This document shows positions 34,265-46,462 of a DNA stretch of 64,000 nt, one piece after another (within the stretch, counting starts at the first letter, position 1; every line of letters begins with the position of its first letter). Below the pieces are notes generated by a model that made no database searches, was not told where the DNA came from, and was given only the letters and a program-made list of their open reading frames with translations. Origin of the DNA: Proteles cristata cristata (taxonomy: Eukaryota; Chordata; Mammalia; Carnivora; Hyaenidae); NCBI GenBank assembly GCA_017311185.1, contig JAESUZ010001294.1, positions 1,240,001-1,304,000 on the forward strand, in the 5' to 3' direction. The translations under genes and the position numbers were made by a program.

Positions 34265-34425
34265 CCCTGCACTGGCCCCTGTGTTCGGGACTCAAGTCTG
34301 CTGTTACTCAGTTTGATTTGGGGCAAGTCATTCTGTGGCTCTCTGCCTCAGTTTCCCTATCAGTAAAATGAGCCGGCTGGGCTTGATGAGGGCCGGGTTC
34401 CCTTCCAGTGCTAACAGGCTCTGAT
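34265..34425 (+). repeat. MIR SINE
   Basis: TTTGATTTGGGGCAAGTCAT, CTCTGCCTCAGTTTCCCTAT and CAGTAAAATGAGCCGGCTGG are a good sense match to the MIR core. Confidence 0.75.
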
Positions 34426-35214
34426 TTCTCCTGGAAGGGCTCTTACATTCCTTGCCACGTACTGATTCGCTTCAAGGACGACACAGGGAGGCAATCACAC
34501 AGGTTGTACCCAGGGCTCCCCACTGCCAGCGAAGAGCAGCCTGTAAGTGCAGGAGATCTTCCCTAAATGCCATGCAAGAGAGGCCTGGATGCATTTCCAC
34601 GATATTCAAAGGCAGGGCCCAGCCAAAATGATGGAATGAGGTAAATATTTGGATGTGATCTGCATCCTCGGAAACAATCTCCCTTACAAAATTGACCTGA
34701 CTCTTTCATCACCAGCCACATGGAAACTGTCCTCAGTTATAACTAGAAAATAACACAGAGCCTGTGCCGGGGACGGGAGTCCGCCCCGTGTTGCCGCACA
34801 GTTACCAGGGAAACAGAAGCAGACGTCTGTGCACAGTGCCTGTGTGTGTTCATTTGTTTGGTGGCTGGTCCATTTGGCCTCATGCTCTCAACAAGCGAGT
34901 GCCTATCGACAACCCAAGCCAACCAGGGCAGTCAAAGGAATGAGTCATGTGCTCGATAAAGAGTGTCGGCTTCTGGGCCTGGAGGTTGACTTGGGGATCA
35001 GCCACTTCCCAGCAGAGCATTCTGCCTGGTGATCTGGTCATTTGCATCTGGGTGGAGCCAGCAGGCTCCTAGAAGACAGGCGATTCAGAAGCATTTTCCT
35101 GGGATATCTCAGCATCCAGTACAGAGCGGAGCACATAGTAGGTGTTGAATATTATATATTCAGGATATTTTGCTGATGAACGATGCTGCAAATGGACTGA
35201 GATGGGGCGCTACC

Positions 35215-35875
35215 CAGATTCCCTGCCTCAGTCTTTCCCTTGCCCACTCAGGCCTCCCAGTGCCATTGAGGCTGTTTCTTGAAATCTAGCCCTACTGTGT
35301 TACTCTGCAGCTTGCCAATGCCTCTTGAGTTCTCACTCTCCCAAAGATGAGATGCAAACTTATTCTTTGCCAGGGCACTCCAAGCCTTTCATCGCCTGTA
35401 CTCACCCTTCCTTTCTGGCTTGAATTCTACCACTGCTCTCCCTCCGAACTCCCCCCCCTCCCACACACAATGTTCATACCACACATAAAATAGGATATGC
35501 CCTTTCTCCCCTCCTGCCTTCGCCCTGCTGTGCTGTGGCTCAAATGTTGTCTCTCTTCTCCCCTTCTCTGCCTGTGAATTCCTCCTCAACTCCAACCAGG
35601 TTCAAGTTTTGAAGACCCACATCCAGGTCCAATGGTCTCTCTCTCATGCTCCAGGGCCATTACACACATCTCTCCGTAACACTTACCAGCTGGCACTAGA
35701 ATGATCTGTGTACACAACCATCTCCCCAACAACACTGGGAGCTCCCCAAGGCAGGGATTATGCCTTCTTTATCTTTGTGTCCCATCTACACTCTCACACG
35801 GGGCCTCATACAGAGTCTGTCACCTGGCAGGTGCTCAGGAAATAGCTGATGGGTGGACAAATGAATGACACATGT
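35215..35875 (+). repeat. L2 LINE 3' end
   Basis: Well-ordered L2 text: AGCCTTTCATCGCCTGTACT, GTTCAAGTTTTGAAGACCC, CCATTACACACATCTCTCCG, ACTGGGAGCTCCCCAAGGCA, GGGATTATGCCTTCTTTATC, TTTGTGTCCCATCTACACTC and GGTGCTCAGGAAATAGCTG. No coding frame survives. Confidence 0.8.
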
Positions 35876-36099
35876 ACCAACTGTTTGGTTTCCTGCCCAT
35901 TTGCTTTGTTAAATGTCAAACGCTTCCTCTGTCTAGCAGCATATGTCGTGGCCATTCAGCCACTTGGCTGGTCTCTGATGCCTAAATGTTCCATGTGCCT
36001 CAATGGCAAGATGTTGACAGTCCACAGGACAGTTCTGTCTCTTTGAAGTCATGCACTCAGTATTTGCTCCCCTGACTATCTCCTGCTTGTTGATACTGT

Positions 36100-36995
36100 C
36101 TCTCTCCTTGACTCCAGGACAGCATACTGTCTGGCTTCTGCCTAAACATCTAGGGGTCTCATCCTCTTCGGTCCATATAGCTCTTTTGTCTGCTGGCTTC
36201 TCATCTTCTCTCTGCTCCTCAGGTCTTAAGGGTCCATCATCGGCCTTCCAATCATAACCAAAGCTTCTTACAGAGAAATGATGCAGCATCAGCAATAATC
36301 TTCACCTTGACACTCCCTTATTAAGAGACTCCCAAGCTCCAGATTTACATTCCCAGTAACCGACTGGACATATCTACTGGGATGATGCATGGCCTCTCCA
36401 TACTCAATGTGTCATGTAACCAGGATCTGAATACATCCAGACGTGGTCCTGTCCATTACACCCTGCCTCCAACCGGGTACACAATTCAGAAAGTTTCACC
36501 ACAGAACCATCTCTGGATCCTGTCCCTTTTTCTCTATCCTCACAGCCCATACTCGGGTCAAGGCCTCACTCCTATTTGCTCTTAGCTGGTCTCCATCCAT
36601 CCAACCTCTCACACCATTTCCAGAATGACATTCTTTAAAAAGCACATCATCCGAGTCCTATGTTCACGGACCTGCCTGAGCTCCCTTTCACTCCCAGGAC
36701 TCAATCCAGCCGCCGGCCCGGCTGACCTGCCCTTTCTTTTTTGGTTCCTGCAACCTCCTCCACCAGGACTCTCGTTCTTAACTTCTCATTCAACCCCACC
36801 ACACCTCTACCCTACCCTGCGCCTTCTACCACACATGTCACAGGGCCTCCTTCACCCCAACCTACTTCACCTGAGAAATTTCTGCTCGTTCTTCAAGGCC
36901 TCCTGAAGGTTACACCCTCTCTGCAGACTGCCTGAACCCCCCGGGCAAGGACAGTGCCTCTGTCATCTAAGTACCCACAGCATTTGGGGTAGGCT
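36100..36995 (+). repeat. L2 LINE remnant
   Basis: CTCCATCCATCCAACCTCTC, CAGAATGACATTCTTTAAAA, CCTCCTGAAGGTTACACCCT and AAGGACAGTGCCTCTGTCAT are L2-like and co-linear with the previous L2 copy. The 5' part is uncertain. Confidence 0.55.
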
Positions 36996-37115
36996 TATAA
37001 CTTCTGGTTTTACTTGTCCTAGATCCCAAGTTGTGAAACAAAACCAGGTATAAATTTTTTACGCTGATTTACAAATAGAGTAACTATAAAACTGACAGCA
37101 AAAAAAACTCAAATT

Positions 37116-37263
37116 AAGAATATTAATTTAAAAGGGCGTCTGGGTGGTTCAGTTGGTTAAGCGTCTGACTTCGGCTCAGGTCATGATCTCATGGTTCGTG
37201 GATTCGAGCCCCACGTCAGGCTCTGTGCTGACAGCTCAGAGCTTAAGCCTGTTTCACATTCTG

Positions 37264-37294
<31 letters not shown>

Positions 37295-37370
37295 GCCTCT
37301 CCCCTGCTCACACTGTTAGTGTGTGTGTGTGTCTCAAAAATAAACATTAAAAAAAAGAATATTAATTTAA
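37116..37370 (+). mobile_element. Young felid SINE with 16-bp perfect duplication
   Basis: The body is 37132-37354. AAGAATATTAATTTAA is repeated exactly at 37116-37131 and 37355-37370. It contains a CT microsatellite and a short GT run. Confidence 0.97.
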
Positions 37371-37567
37371 TGTGATGGATGGTTAATGCTAATTTGAGCA
37401 CACTACCATGTACCACCACACTTGCTAGCAATGAGCTAGCGTGAGCTGTCACAAGAGACAGGACCCGTGCCAGACAGCGGAAGGTGGCCATGGTTCTGAC
37501 CTCTGTGGAATGGGGCCTTTGAAGATTGGGACCCCACATGGTATCTCAGTTTCCCCATAAAAAAATA

Positions 37568-37756
37568 CTTTTTTAAATGTTTATTTATTTTTGAGAAGGA
37601 GAGAGACAGTGTACGAGAGAGAGAGCAGAGAAAGAGGGAGACACCGAATCTGAGCTGTCAGCACAGAGCCTGACAAGAGGCTTGAACCCATGAACCGTGA
37701 GATCCTGACCTGAGCTGAAGTCAGATTTTTAGCCAACTGAGCCACCCAGGTGTCCC
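37568..37756 (-). mobile_element. Felid SINE
   Basis: Antisense: AAATGTTTATTTATTTTTGA, AGAGCCTGACAAGAGGCTTG, GATCCTGACCTGAGCTGAAG and GAGCCACCCAGGTGTCCC. A clear target-site duplication is not visible. Confidence 0.94.
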
Positions 37757-38330
37757 ATCAATTTCCTCATTTTTTTTATGGATTCAAACATGTAAGAATC
37801 TCTTCTCACCGAAATGGAGATACTCGGTTAATGAACTGTCATTCAGATTATCCAGAATAGACACATTAATATTTTTAGGTTATCATCAAAATCAATATCC
37901 TAAAAAAATAGTAATAGTAATAACAATCTAACATATCCAAGACTCCAGGAGGCCATGGGTCCACAGTTTATAAAACGCTGTTTTAATTTTAGAGAAAAAT
38001 TACTAATGAGGCTCAGAGTCAGGATTTGACCCCAGTAGCCATTAGGCTGATTCCAAACCTCAGACTCCTCTCTCTGCCCCCATGGTGCTTCATTCTAAGA
38101 ATGCTATTTTAAGACCCAAATTCTGGGTACCAAAGGACTTTGTAAACCATAAAGTCCTACACAATAGTTGGTTTAGGGTTTGGTTGTTACGATTTATATG
38201 TGTACAAGAAAATTATTTCAGAAAAGAAGCAGGTGCGTTTTAGGAGACACCTGTCTTGCCCAATATAATGGTCTTTTAAGGAGACAATAATTATATCAGT
38301 TCTTCCCCTATATTCCATAGGGTACAACTC

Positions 38331-38569
38331 AAACCTGATACTACTTTTTTTAATGTTTTTTTTTTTTTTTTAATTTCTGAGAGAGAGACAGCATGAGCAG
38401 GGGAGAGTCAGAGAGAGAGGGAGACACAGAATCTGAAGCAGGTTCCAGGCTCTGAGCTGTCAGCACAGAGCCCAACGCAGGGCTTGAACCCACAAACTGT
38501 GAGATCATGACCTGAGCTGAAGTCGGACACAATCGACTGAGCCACCCAGTCGCCCCAAACCTGATACTA
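38331..38569 (-). mobile_element. Felid SINE with 13-bp perfect duplication
   Basis: The body is 38344-38556 in antisense. AAACCTGATACTA flanks it at 38331-38343 and 38557-38569. Confidence 0.97.
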
Positions 38570-38652
38570 TTTTATTAAGAAGGTAAAGCTCTTATTTGCA
38601 TGCTCCATGTAGCAGGTGATCGCAACAGGTGAGCAGAATACTTCAGCTGCTT

Positions 38653-38860
38653 GGGGCGCCTGGGTGGCTCCATTGGTTAAGCGTCCGACTCTTGATTTTG
38701 GCTCAGGTCACCATGTCACGGTTTGTGAGTTCAAGTCCCACATCAGCGTGGAGGCTGCTTGAGACTCTCTCTGACCCCCTCCTACTCACAGGCGCATGTG
38801 CACTCCCTCAATCTCTCTCGCTCAGAATAAATAAATGATCATTTAAGGGAAAAAAAGGAA
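38653..38860 (+). mobile_element. Carnivore SINE, shortened subfamily
   Basis: The head is GGGGCGCCTGGGTGGCTCCA, then CTCTTGATTTTGGCTCAGGT. The segment around GGCTCTGTGCTGACAGC is missing (CATCAGCGTGGAGGCTGCTT), and the tail is AATAAATAAATGATC with an A-rich end. Confidence 0.92.
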
Positions 38861-39179
38861 AAGAAGAAGAAAACTTAGGCTTTTCCACCCAAGAAAAAGA
38901 TGCTGAGAATCAGGGCACTGGGTATGAATGTGACAAGAAAAGCCCTCTGTTTCTTCCGGAGTGCCACTGAGCAGGTGTCTCTGGCTGGGGTGTGACACTC
39001 AGGGACACGAACAAACCCTGACTGTATCCTTTCCAAACTCCACCTATATTCCCTGGCTACACGTTAGTCATTTCTAACAACTTATAAACTCTATTTCTCT
39101 GTGTTGAAACAGTACTGGATTTTCTGAAAGAGAGCCTACGAAGGCCCTACCGTGTGCCAGGCACTTTATCAACGGACTT

Positions 39180-39495
39180 CGTCTAATCTGCAAAGCTGGC
39201 TTCCTTTTATCAACAAAATCTGAATCCAAACATCACCTCCCTAACGAGGCCTCCCTGGGCACCCCATCTTGCATTGAGTTCATATGGGCACCCGCATGCA
39301 TGCACATCACCAGTGCGCTGCCTTGTTGCATTTTCCTCGTAGCAGTTAACATGGTCTGAACTGCTCTTATTTGCATAGTTGCTTATTGTCTGTTCAAATG
39401 CTTCACTTTCTGGGAGGGTCTTATGGATCTTTTTCACATCTTTTCCCAGCCCCTATAATAGAGCCTGTGCAATGCTTGTTGAATGAACACATCTA
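39180..39495 (+). repeat. L2 LINE 3' end
   Basis: AACATCACCTCCCTAACGAG, GGCCTCCCTGGGCACCCC, ATAGTTGCTTATTGTCTGTT and GCAATGCTTGTTGAATGAAC are the L2 end phrases. Confidence 0.7.
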
Positions 39496-39737
39496 TGCCA
39501 GGGAGGAAATACTCTTCTGCCGTTTTAACTGAGAAGCTGCTATAATCTGCCCAGGCACGATATAAGCAGATTTCAAATTCAGACCTACCTGCTCCGGGAG
39601 CCAAATTGGAAGCTACCCAGGCTTCTCTAACTGGGGTTGTTAGCAGTGAGCCGAGGGCACCAGACATCCCAGAAAAAATATGTGGCATCTTCCCAAGCTA
39701 TCAATTTCCTCAAGGATTTTTTTTTTTTAAATAAGGG

Positions 39738-39751
39738 TGGGGGGGGGGGGA
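39738..39751 (+). repeat. G homopolymer run
   Basis: GGGTGGGGGGGGGGGG lies between a T run (39718-39728) and unique AT-rich DNA. It is a possible quadruplex and a likely place for sequencing error. Confidence 0.8.
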
Positions 39752-39805
39752 TACGCATATGTGAATTTTGTCCTGATGTTGTGTAATTTAAAGCATTGTT
39801 TTAAA

Positions 39806-40037
39806 AATAAAACAATCAGGGGGCACCTGGGTGGCTCAGTCAGGTAAGCATCCGACTTTGGCTCAGGTCATGATCTCACGGTTTGGGAGTTTGAGCCCCA
39901 CGTCGGGCTCTGTGCTGACAGCTCAGAGCCTGGAGCCTGCTTCAGATTCTGTGTCTCTGTCTTTCTCTGCCCCTTCCCCTTTCTCTCTCTCTCTCTCTCA
40001 AAAATAAACATTAAAAAAATAAGTAATAAAACAATCA
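39806..40037 (+). mobile_element. Felid SINE with 13-bp perfect duplication
   Basis: The body is 39819-40024. AATAAAACAATCA is repeated exactly at 39806-39818 and 40025-40037. Confidence 0.97.
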
Positions 40038-40405
40038 CTTATATTTTGGAACAAAATGCCACATTTCCACAAATGTTTACAGAAACAGCTGACCTCAAGG
40101 AAATTCTGAGACATCGGCAGGCTGCCTTGGGCTACCCCAAAGGCTGCATGTGCACATGGGTGTGTACGTGTGCGCCTGTGTGCACATGTTCATACTCTTC
40201 TGCTGGTGGAATACTTGTGGGGAAGACATGTGGAAAGCCACAACTATACTGACTGCCCCCCAAAAGCACTGGGTTTGAGACCATTTAGCGGAGAGGAAAG
40301 TCGCCAAGGGAGAGAGATCTTCAACAACGATCTTCACCACGAGAAAGGTCCACAAATCTCTGCTAAAGGGGTTTGGGAGAGAAGGCAAAACACAGACATC
40401 ATTAA

Positions 40406-40630
40406 AAATAGACTCTGGGAGCGCCTGGGTGGCTCAGTCAGTTGAGCGTCCAACTTCGGCTCAAGTCATGATCCCGCAGTTTGTAAGTTCAAGCCCCACG
40501 TCAGGCTCTGTGCTGACAGCTGGGAGCCTGGAACCTGCTTCGGATTCTGTGTCTCCCTCTCTCTCTCTGCCCCTCCCCCACTCACGTTCTGTCTCTCAAA
40601 AATAAAAAATATTGTTTTAAATTGACTCCG
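40406..40630 (+). mobile_element. Felid SINE
   Basis: The body is 40418-40618. Flanks AAATAGACTCTG and AAATTGACTCCG match at 10 of 12 bases. Confidence 0.95.
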
Positions 40631-42419
40631 TTTCCAGGGACAGTTGTAAAGCCTCCTCCCCAAAGCCGTTCAAAATAGAACAGACTCGTCCTTCTGAGGT
40701 GGCGAAGCTGTGGTCTTGCCTGGAAGAGAAAAATCTCTGGAAACGATTTCCATCTCGAGAACTCTAGGGTCTAGACTACCAGTTGGCAGCCGAATGGAGA
40801 GCTACCCCCACTATTTCTGGAATGATTTTTAAGAAGGGCCTCTCTTTACAGTAGCTGGCTTGATCTGAAACTGCTGCTGCCCCCGACCCTCTCGGACAAG
40901 GTTTCCTGGTCTGGAGCCCTTTGCCTCGACAGGGGACACAGTGCTCCAGGAGTGCCAGTCCCTCCAGATGAGCTCCTCCCGTCTATCAGGTGAACGGGAG
41001 CACCCGCTGCGCAGGCTGATGCCGTTCACGTGTTCGGCAGAGAAGGAGCCCGTCTCCGCAGCCCTCACAGGCTTCCCCAAACAGTTCAAGTCTCCCTGGC
41101 TCTGAACCAAGAATCCCTCCCCGAGCCAACAGCTTGCAGCCCATTAAAGCCCTGTGCAAAGGCAAACACTCTCTCCATTAGACAAGGAAGAAACAGGAAC
41201 CACGTCTTGGGACCTCGCTAGCAGTTGTTGAAACTGGACTAGGGGCAGGAGTCTCTGAAGAGGAAATATCACTGTATTAAAAACCACAACTATTTCCAAT
41301 GCTCACAGTCAATTATGTGGGAGACCAAAGGCACTGCTGGACACCCCGCGAGGGCAGGCAGAGTCTGCCGCGTGCGGGCAGTGCTGGTGTGGGGGAGCTG
41401 GAGGCACGTGTACACCTCTGGGCCGCTTGAGGCTTGAGACCCAGCGTGTGTAACGGTAAGAACGCAACGCTGGCGCCCGCGTGAGGCCATTTCATCCACA
41501 CCCCGAGCCTGTGATATCAGCATCAACCTCACCTCACAGCCATAGGGGGGGGTCACGAATCTAACTGGTTAGAATCCCAGATGCCGACTGGACCACATTC
41601 GTCGGCAAGCTGAGATACCGCTTTGAAAGCCTCCATCCTTCTGGCTGTTTCCGCCACCCCACGGGGTCGTCCATCTCCTCTACAGCCACTTGAGAGAGCT
41701 GGTCACGGCTCTGGGCTTGGAGAGGTCAGAGGCTCCACGTGGGCCTCAAGGCCAAGCGGTGTCACATACTCGAGCTTCATGAGAACTCTGCGTCGGGAGT
41801 CATTAGGCAGTGATCCAGATTAAGTGTTTTCTGGCAATTTACTCACAACATAAATCTTTACACTGTGAAGTGGGTATAACGGGAATGATGAAAAGGAAGC
41901 ACAACCACCACCACACAGATGTTGGCCATGTGAGATTCCCGTGGGAAGCCAGCCTGGGGCATGGGAGAAACCACAGCTCCCTTAACGCGGCACCACTCTG
42001 CCTGGGGCTTTGCCACCAACATGGCGCCCCACTCGCCTGTTGGCGGTGGTTCTGAATGGAGCTGCACTGAGGTTTGATTGTGTGCTCCTGCCCCCGACAT
42101 CTTATTTCAGTTTTGGACCTTCTTGATCACAGCCATGGATTATGATGACAATGGCCTGAAAATATTACCCAAATATACCTTGTGGCCATTAAAAACACTG
42201 TATTAATGACATTCTTACAGAGAGAAATTACTTTGTTATTGCAAGCATGAAACTCTGGAAACGTAATCCTTTTCTTCCTTTGGGACAGTGGCTTTGATCA
42301 CTGACCTTTAGCACAAGAACTTGCTGGGACCTAACTGATACATTGTAGCAAGACACACTGTATTCTATCTCCCATCTGCTGTGTTCTCCAGGTCTCTCTC
42401 CCTTGGGAATGCCTCAGGC

Positions 42420-42570
42420 AGGATCCGGGCATTTCAGGGTCCTGGCTGTGTCACTGGGTGACGTGAGGAGCTCACCAGGGCACAGCGCTGACACTGTACG
42501 TCAAGTGCTCCAAGTCACACGGCCAGTGAGAGGCAGAGCCAGGACACCAGCCCAGGGTTTCTCCCACTCT
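42420..42570 (-). repeat. MIR-type remnant
   Basis: CTCCAAGTCACACGGCCAGT and AGAGGCAGAGCCAGGACACC follow antisense MIR order. Confidence 0.5.
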
Positions 42571-42884
42571 ATCTGTCACCCCTCCCCCGAGTCAACCTGA
42601 CGTGGAAGGCCAGGGAAGCTGCAGACCAGCCTGTCTGGGACAACAGGGACTCAGCAGGCATCAGAACGATGTCCAAAATGATGGGGTTTCTGGCTGAAAG
42701 AACAGTCACAAAAATGAAAGAGAAGTATGCTGGGCCCAGGGATGTGGTGAGAATTCTAGGACATGTCCTCCATCACCCCCAGCAGGTACTGTCCCTGCAA
42801 CTTCCAACTGAAGAGAAACCTGGGGAAGTTTCCAGACGCCTCTGTACCTCCTGTATGTGCTGCTGCTGTCGCTGTTTCTAGAAC

Positions 42885-43110
42885 AATAGTTCTCAATGGG
42901 GGCAATTCTGCCCATCAGGGGACATTTGATAATGCGTGGAGACATTTTTGGGTGTCCTAAGTGAGGGGTAGGGGACGCCATTGTATCTGGGGGTACATGT
43001 CGGGTCCTGCTAACAAGCTACAGTGTACAAGATGGTCACCCCCCTCCCTACCCCCTACCCCCACTCAGTTGTCCGTCCCAAATTGTCAGTGGTCCTGAGG
43101 GGTGAGAAAA
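42885..43110 (+). repeat. MER20-type hAT remnant
   Basis: ATAGTTCTCAATGGGGGCAA, TCAGGGGACATTTGATAATG, GGAGACATTTTTGGGTGTCC and CCCAAATTGTCAGTGGTCCT are MER20 order from end to end. Confidence 0.75.
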
Positions 43111-44804
43111 CTTGCCTTAGAGGAAGTCAGGGACACCCTGACACCTCTTAGCCTTTTCCTCTGCGGAAGCCATTTCTGGCACGTGCAGCGCCAAAGAATC
43201 CAGTCCCCAGAGCCATCCACATTATAATTGAGAGGAGGAAAGGAAAGGCGCACAAAGCAAGAGGGAGCAAAGATCCAAAAAGAAATAGTCCAAAGCAAAC
43301 GGGAACACGGGGGTGCAGTTGTGGGGACCCCAAGTTGCACCCGTGGCCCTGCCTCCGACGTGTCCTGACACCGGAGCAAGGAGCCTGGGTAGGCCAGGTG
43401 GTTCTTCCTGCATGACTGGTGGATGTTGACTGGGGCTCATTTCAAACAAGGCCGTGAATACAACGAACATGAGAGGATTTCCAGTGAATCTATTAATAGG
43501 GGAACTTCTTGTGCCCGTTGACTGAACTCAACACTGCTGAGGTTGAACTGGGGAGATACCCAGACTGGAGCTGGCCAGTCGGGATGGAAAGGAATGCCCT
43601 TCTGACTCATTAGGTGGTTGAGACAGGGCCCTTGCCGTGATTGGGTCATCCATACCAGGGGACGGGAAGGTGCGCCCACACGTCTAGCCAAAGGGTTAAC
43701 TCTACCGAGAGCCTACACACCTCAGTTGGCCTTCTCGGGGGCTAGGGATATCCAGCCAGGTAGAAGAGGGGCACGGTGCACAGCTGGCAAGCCCCCTGCC
43801 TTGGATGTGAGCACCCTTCTGAACCACACTGCCCTCCTCGCCCAAAGCTACTCTGTGACACCATGAAACTATGATTTACGTTCCTCCAACCATCTGAGCA
43901 AACAGAGGCAACCAACTGGAAGGAAGGGGGGATGGGGATAGGAGACCCCGGAAGCCCCACCCAGCCCGATGCAAGAATCTCAGTGTCCTGGATAGAGACC
44001 CAGGGGAGACAGGTCCCCAGCACGTGGGGCAGAGCTGCCCACCAGGAGGAGCCAGGGAAGGAGGCAGCATCTGGGTAGCAGGGTCTATGCCAGCCTCACA
44101 GGCCACACCTTGGTGGGCTTTCCTGTCCCTGCTTTGATATCTGCCCCCCTCCATTTCCTCCAGCTTCTAAGTCACACATGTATTTCTCTGGGAGCCCTAC
44201 AATGTGGCATCAACTCCCCAGCCTTCCAAGAGTGCCTAACACACAGAGGGCCGTATTCCCTAACCACCTCTCCACCCCCAGTCCCTGGTGAGGGGGCAGA
44301 CAGGCAGCCGGTATGCAGCAAGGCCTTCAGGCAGATACACACAGAGCCCTGCAGCCCCCAAACCCCCAGAGGATAAGGGGCTAGTCCTCACAGCCCATGG
44401 TGCATCCAGCTCATCTGTGCTATCTTAACATTCGGAGCCATCTGGGGACGCTGTCATCTGCCATGTTTTCCCCGTGGTGTGGCAAGTGACAACACTACCA
44501 ACCAACAGGAGGGGGCTCTCGTCTCTGTCTGAACTGGGAGAAGAAAAATGAAAGAGAGCTGTGTCAGAACATCTGGGCCAAAAAACACATTAAAGGACGG
44601 GAAGTTCTAGAAATAGGAGATTCTTTTTAGTACTGAGAAGCCACATGAGGGAGCAGACATCAGGCATGATTGACTCAACAGCCCAAACCACAGAGGAAAG
44701 GATGCCACTCCCAGGGAAGGCGGGGCTTCCCTGAGTCTGGCGGGAAGACCCCCAGAAACTGCCTTTCATTCTCTTGCCATTATGGGTTCTAAGTGTAACC
44801 GAGC

Positions 44805-44965
44805 AAGCACCATTAAACTCCAAGTACCGTGTGAGTGCTGTACATGCATCAGTTCTGATTCCCAGAACAAGCCCCAGCAACAATACCTGCCTGAGGACAG
44901 GGGTTACTATGCCCATTCTACCTAGAAGGAGTCAGAAGCTCAGAGAATAACAATCTTGGGCTAAG
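44805..44965 (-). repeat. MIR-type remnant
   Basis: GTGTGAGTGCTGTACATGCA, TTACTATGCCCATTCTACCT and AGAAGCTCAGAGAATAAC follow antisense MIR order. Confidence 0.45.
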
Positions 44966-45649
44966 TGTGAAAGACACATTTCAACTCAAGTCTACGTCAA
45001 GACGGTGTCCTGAGCCTTTCAAGAGCAGGGACTTGCCTTTCTCTATCCCCTGCACCAAACGTAAGGCCAGGCATCTGAAAGCTCCCTAGTGAACATGCGG
45101 TGGGTTGAACTGAGCCTCCCAAGTTCCCACAGGGGCATCAATCTTGACTTCTCTGACACGTAGAGCAGTCTTGACAACTCACTCATAATCGGCTCCCCTG
45201 CTGGTATCTGCCATGCGTGCCATGACATCATTTTTATCCCTTTTCCCGCTGCTCTGACAGCTACTTCTATGGTCATCCCACATTCTACCTCCTCCAGGAT
45301 ATACCCAACAGAAGATGCTTTCGTTTTCCTGATTTTGCTCATCCATCCACACAGCTTGTCTAGAATGGGAGTCTGGGGAGATGATTGACAATGGCTACCT
45401 GGCATATCTGTCCCTATCTGACTGCCACATTTCCGGAACTCATCTCAGTACCCTGCCACCTCAGCCCCTCAAGATCACCTCCTTCTGGTGGCTGGTGGCT
45501 GGACTGCCTTTCTGCCAACACCCCAAACTACTTCTGTGTGTCCTTTGCCCTTCAAACCTGGTCAGTTCTCAAGCTTTCAATTTGATTATAACTCTTCAAA
45601 TTTGATTCCCAAACTCATAATAGAAACCTCCTACTTCAACCTGGGCTTT

Positions 45650-45842
45650 GAAAGAATGCTATGCTGAGTTCAAATGTTGGTTCTGCCATTCTTTAAGCCC
45701 TATGACTCTGGGTGGGCTGTTCAACACAGATAAGCCTGAATTTCTTCATTGGTTAAGTGATTCACTTGGTAGAGTTATCAAGTAAGACAAATCATATGTG
45801 TACCATAGCTAGTACCCAAGGGCTGCTCAATAATTGGTAAAA
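45650..45842 (+). repeat. MIR SINE
   Basis: GAGTTCAAATGTTGGTTCTG, CCATTCTTTAAGCCC, ATTTCTTCATTGGTTAAGTG and GGGCTGCTCAATAATTGG are sense MIR landmarks. Confidence 0.55.
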
Positions 45843-45874
45843 ATCATCATCATCACCACCACCACCACCAACAC
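45843..45874. repeat. (ATC)n(ACC)n microsatellite
   Basis: ATCATCATCATCACCACC and further ACC units directly follow the MIR tail. Confidence 0.9.
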
Positions 45875-46208
45875 TGGCTTCCTTGCCACCAGTCTCTCCC
45901 CATCCCCATCTACCTGACATAGACCGTTAACAAGATCAATGTCCTCTCTATCTGCCTCCATCTATTGAACTCTTTCTAATTCTACCCTACAAACCACTCT
46001 GGATCCCAGCAGGGAGGTTGTCCCTCACTGAACTCAATAACACTCAGGTGTCTTTTTATCTTCTGGGGTAGAAAATTGTCTTCATATACATACCTACAGA
46101 TTTTAACATCTCTTAGCACCTCAATGGACTGAGAGTACGGTTAGGTACGTTCACAAACCACCTTCTACAGTGGATGAGGGCAACATTTTGCACATAAAAG
46201 TAGTCAAT

Positions 46209-46462
46209 AAATATTTACTAATTGAAAGGGGTACCTGGGTGGCTCAGTTGGTTGGGTGTCTGACTTGGGCTCAGGTCATGATCTCACGGTCTGTGAGTTC
46301 AAGTCCTGCATCGGACTCTGTGCTGACAGCTCGGAGCCTGGGACCTGTTTCGGATTCTGTGTCTCCCTCTCTCTGCCCCTCCCCTGCTTGCACTGTCTTT
46401 CTCTCTCTCTCTCTCAAAAAATAAACATCAAGAAAAATTTTTTAAAATATTTGCTAATTGAA
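46209..46462 (+). mobile_element. Felid SINE with 18-bp duplication
   Basis: The body is 46227-46444. AAATATTTACTAATTGAA and AAATATTTGCTAATTGAA differ at one base. Confidence 0.96.
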